Source: JAVXTH01 sp036642795 (GTDB taxonomy: Bacteria > Bacillota_I > Bacilli_A > Erysipelotrichales > Erysipelotrichaceae). From it: DNA of 51,288 nucleotides. Numbering within the stretch: position 1 is the stretch's first letter; every line of letters starts with the position of its first letter. This document shows, piece by piece, positions 49,076-51,288 of this stretch. Location of the stretch: the NCBI GenBank assembly GCA_036642795.1, contig JAVXTH010000007.1, forward strand, positions 1-51,288, in the 5' to 3' direction. The notes below the pieces were generated by a model that saw only the letters and a program-made list of their open reading frames with translations, had not been told where the DNA came from and searched no databases. Both the position numbers and the translations under genes were made by a program.

Positions 49076-50911
49076 ATGACAAATAAAGAAAAAATTATCA
49101 ATATCGCAGTTATCGCCCACGTTGATGCAGGGAAATCCACCCTCGTTGATGCATTTTTAAGACAGAGTGACGTTTTCAGAAGTAATGAAGAAGTCGTTGA
49201 TTGTGTCATGGATAGTAATGACTTAGAAAGAGAACGTGGTATCACGATCTATTCTAAGAACTGCAGTGTAATTCACAAGGGAGTTAAAATCAACGTTGTT
49301 GACACTCCTGGCCATGCTGACTTCTCAAGTGAAGTAGAACGAATTATGAAAACCGTTGATACCGTTATTTTATTAGTAGATTCAAGTGAAGGTCCGATGC
49401 CTCAAACGCGCTTTGTTTTATCAAAAGCATTAGAGTTTGGTATTCGTCCGATTCTTCTTATTAATAAAATTGACAAAAAAGATCAACGTGCAGCTGAAGT
49501 AGTCGATGAAGTTTATGATTTATTCCTAGACTTAAATGCAACCGATGCTCAATTAGATTTCCCGATTCTTTATGGTATTACCAAAAGAGGCGTTGTTCAA
49601 TATGAAGTAGATCAACCAAGTGAAAACATTGATCCTTTGTTTGAAACAATTATGAAGCACGTTGATGCTTATCCTGATTTTGATGACGAACCATTACAAA
49701 TGCAAGTTAGTGCACTCGCTTATGATGAATACATCGGCCGTTTAGGTATCGGTAGAATCTACCAAGGTGTTCTTCATGAAGGTGACAGCGTTGTTGTTTG
49801 TGATAGTTTTGGAAACCAACGTACAAAACAAATTTCACAACTGTTTGTTTATGCAGGTTTAAAAAGAATTCGTGCAAGTGTTGTTTACAGTGGTGATATC
49901 GTTGTTATATCAGGAATTGCTGATATTTCAATCGGTGAAACTTTATGTCAAAAAGACAACTTAATTCCAATGCCAACGATCAAAATTGAGGAACCAACTT
50001 TATCAATGAACTTCATTGTTAATAAATCTCCTTTTGCCGGTCAAGTTGGAAAATATGTTACTTCACGTAATTTAAAAGAACGTTTAGAAAAAGAATTAGA
50101 AGTAAATGTTGGATTGAAAGTTGAAAGCACGGAGAGTGGTGACAGTTTTAAAGTCAGCGGTCGTGGTGAATTACATATTTCGATTCTTCTAGAAAATATG
50201 CGTCGTGAAGGCTTTGAAATTGCTGTTTCAAAACCACAGGTTATCCTTCATCGTAATGCGGAAGGTCAAACAGTGGAACCAATTGAAGAAGTTATTGCGA
50301 TTGCACCTGAAGAGTATAGTGGTTCCATTATCTCTAAATTAAATCTTCGTAAAGGAGTTATGGTTGATATGGTAGAAGAAAACGGTTATTGCCGAATTAC
50401 TTACCATGCACCAACTCGTGGTCTATTAGGTTATCGTACGGAATTCATCAATGATACACGTGGTGAAGGTACCTTAGTTCGTAGAATTGAAGGTTATGAT
50501 CTATACAAAGGTGAAATTATGCAACGTACCAATGGTGCTTTGATTTCAACCGACACAGGTAAAGCAATGACTTATGCTTTATGGAACTTACAAGAGCGTG
50601 GTACTTTATTTATCACTCCACAAACACCGGTATATGAAGGAATGATTATTGGTGTTAGTGCTCGTAATGTTGACATGGATGTAAATCCACTTAAGAATAA
50701 AAAATTAACAGCGATTCGTTCGACTGGTAATGATGAAGCAATGCATTTAGTTCCCGCTAAGATTCTTTCGTTAGAAGAAGCCTTAGAATTCATTAACGAT
50801 GATGAATTAGTAGAGATTACACCCGAAGTAATTCGTCTGCGTAAAAAAGGTTTAAAACCATTTGAACGCCGTCAATTCTACCGTGAAAAAGTCTCTGACG
50901 ATATCATTTAA
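49076..50911 (+). CDS. typA: Translational GTPase TypA/BipA
   Basis: This ribosome-associated GTPase is involved in ribosome assembly and stress growth; 611 aa. Motifs: G1 AHVDAGKST, G2 RGITIYSKN, G3 DTPGHADF, G4 NKID, then the beta-barrel domain, EF-G-like domains III and V (SGRGELHISILLENMRREG) and the TypA-specific C-terminus. The start 49076 has AGGTAGGA about 6 bases upstream; upstream in-frame codons are not supported. Confidence 0.98.
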   Translation: MTNKEKIINIAVIAHVDAGKSTLVDAFLRQSDVFRSNEEVVDCVMDSNDLERERGITIYSKNCSVIHKGVKINVVDTPGHADFSSEVERIMKTVDTVILLVDSSEGPMPQTRFVLSKALEFGIRPILLINKIDKKDQRAAEVVDEVYDLFLDLNATDAQLDFPILYGITKRGVVQYEVDQPSENIDPLFETIMKHVDAYPDFDDEPLQMQVSALAYDEYIGRLGIGRIYQGVLHEGDSVVVCDSFGNQRTKQISQLFVYAGLKRIRASVVYSGDIVVISGIADISIGETLCQKDNLIPMPTIKIEEPTLSMNFIVNKSPFAGQVGKYVTSRNLKERLEKELEVNVGLKVESTESGDSFKVSGRGELHISILLENMRREGFEIAVSKPQVILHRNAEGQTVEPIEEVIAIAPEEYSGSIISKLNLRKGVMVDMVEENGYCRITYHAPTRGLLGYRTEFINDTRGEGTLVRRIEGYDLYKGEIMQRTNGALISTDTGKAMTYALWNLQERGTLFITPQTPVYEGMIIGVSARNVDMDVNPLKNKKLTAIRSTGNDEAMHLVPAKILSLEEALEFINDDELVEITPEVIRLRKKGLKPFERRQFYREKVSDDII

Positions 50912-50956
50912 AACTTCTGATTAAACAATCAGTAAGAATAAATTGAATAAAAGTAG

Positions 50957-50990
50957 GTCCACTCTTGAAAACATTGAGAGTGGACTTTTC
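50957..50990 (+). terminator. Terminator of typA
   Basis: A 9-bp stem (GTCCACTCT/AGAGTGGAC) with an 11-base loop is followed by TTTTCTTT, 45 bases past the stop. Confidence 0.9.
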
Positions 50991-51002
50991 TTTGTATAGA
51001 TA

Positions 51003-51034
51003 TAAAAAAGCCTCTAAATATTAATCTAGAGACT
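51003..51034 (-). terminator. Terminator of the GGDEF gene
   Basis: An 8-bp stem with one G-U pair (AGTCTCTA/TAGAGGCT) lies at 51009-51034, followed by six U on the minus strand, 30 bases past the stop. Confidence 0.8.
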
Positions 51035-51063
51035 TTAAATTATATCTTAGTAAAACATGATAA

Positions 51064-51288
51064 TTATCCAAAAGTTACCGTCGAACGATTTCGTCCTGCT
51101 TCTTTGCTTTGATACATCGCCTTATCCGCTCGTTCCACAAAGTTCATCGGCTGTTCATTCTTAACTGGAACTCCAACATAAGCACCAATACTTAGCGTCA
51201 CCATCTTGACCTCAAGGGCAGCGAAGTCATGAGGAATCTTTAATGCGACTACGGCTCTACGAATATTCTCACCGATATCTGCTGCTTT
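51064..51288 (-). CDS. GGDEF domain protein, C-terminal part (cut by window end)
   Basis: The frame is open to the window edge and gives 74 residues ending at TAA. It reads IGENIRRAVVAL, then VTLSIGAYVGVP and FVERADKAMYQSKEAGRN, the end of a diguanylate cyclase domain (S-I-G-x…R-A-D-x-A-M/L-Y-x-x-K-x-x-G-R-N). The GGDEF active site itself and any sensor domain lie outside the window, so activity cannot be judged. Composition is less AT-rich than its neighbours. Confidence 0.92.
   Translation of the reverse strand, partial: KAADIGENIRRAVVALKIPHDFAALEVKMVTLSIGAYVGVPVKNEQPMNFVERADKAMYQSKEAGRNRSTVTFG

Overview
This is 51 kb of chromosome from a low-GC, AT-rich Gram-positive bacterium (Firmicutes/Bacillota). 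TGA is used as a stop codon, Shine-Dalgarno sites are strong and purine-rich, and a T-box leader controls thrS. There is a polA-mutM-coaE-dnaB-dnaI replication cluster, a yunC-yunB sporulation pair, a type III glutamine synthetase, a sodium/proton-type Rnf complex and rubrerythrin. Together these suggest an anaerobic, probably spore-forming gut-type lineage. The Erysipelotrichia are my best guess, but this is an inference from gene content and not a database result.

Layout: 66-3075 (minus) iron uptake (feoA, a flavodoxin, feoB). 3151-11746 (minus) glycolysis (pyk, pfkA) downstream of the DNA replication/repair operon polA-mutM-coaE-dnaB-dnaI. 11919-15661 (minus) a T-box-controlled thrS whose stop overlaps the start of an ABC substrate-binding lipoprotein, followed by an ABC permease with no ATPase nearby. 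15678-18911 a small lipoprotein, a stand-alone serine recombinase (plus), an M29 aminopeptidase and a ROK sugar kinase. 19055-24128 (minus) a complete but unusual rnfCDGEA-x-B operon, with apbE (the flavin-attaching enzyme) divergent at 24352. 25506-27462 pgi, an S1-domain protein and nfu. 27457-29165 an island holding a rhuM-type gene and a decayed HTH regulator, bounded by identical 58-bp direct repeats. 29135-32767 a thioredoxin-like lipoprotein, yunB, yunC and the KtrAB potassium system. 32934-33815 rubrerythrin and a rubredoxin-like protein. 34082-39610 glnN, a Na/phosphate cotransporter and two membrane proteins. 39865-40029 tRNA-Cys and tRNA-Leu. 40127-45120 (minus) a polyamine transporter operon headed by an HTH-cupin regulator. 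45288-45622 (plus) two tandem, related, C-rich small RNAs. 45623-48947 (minus) an esterase, an ATP-grasp ligase and a PdaC-like deacetylase. 49076-50911 typA. 51064-51288 the C-terminal end of a GGDEF protein running off the window.

How the parts fit: polA through pyk lie in one direction with overlaps or short gaps and probably share transcripts. RnfG and the RnfD fusion both carry flavinylation motifs that the divergent ApbE would modify. The KtrA RCK subunit gates KtrB. The HTH-cupin protein probably senses polyamine and represses its own potABCD operon through a palindrome over the -10.

The most interesting items are these. (1) The tandem C-rich-loop small RNAs at 45324-45433 and 45505-45622 share architecture and a conserved promoter box. 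(2) PotA has two Ig-like repeats, normally seen on secreted proteins, inserted into its TOBE domain. (3) The Rnf complex has an RnfB without its ferredoxin domain, encoded beside a previously unlisted 54-residue Cys-rich membrane microprotein. (4) A 1.65-kb insertion is flanked by perfect 58-bp repeats.
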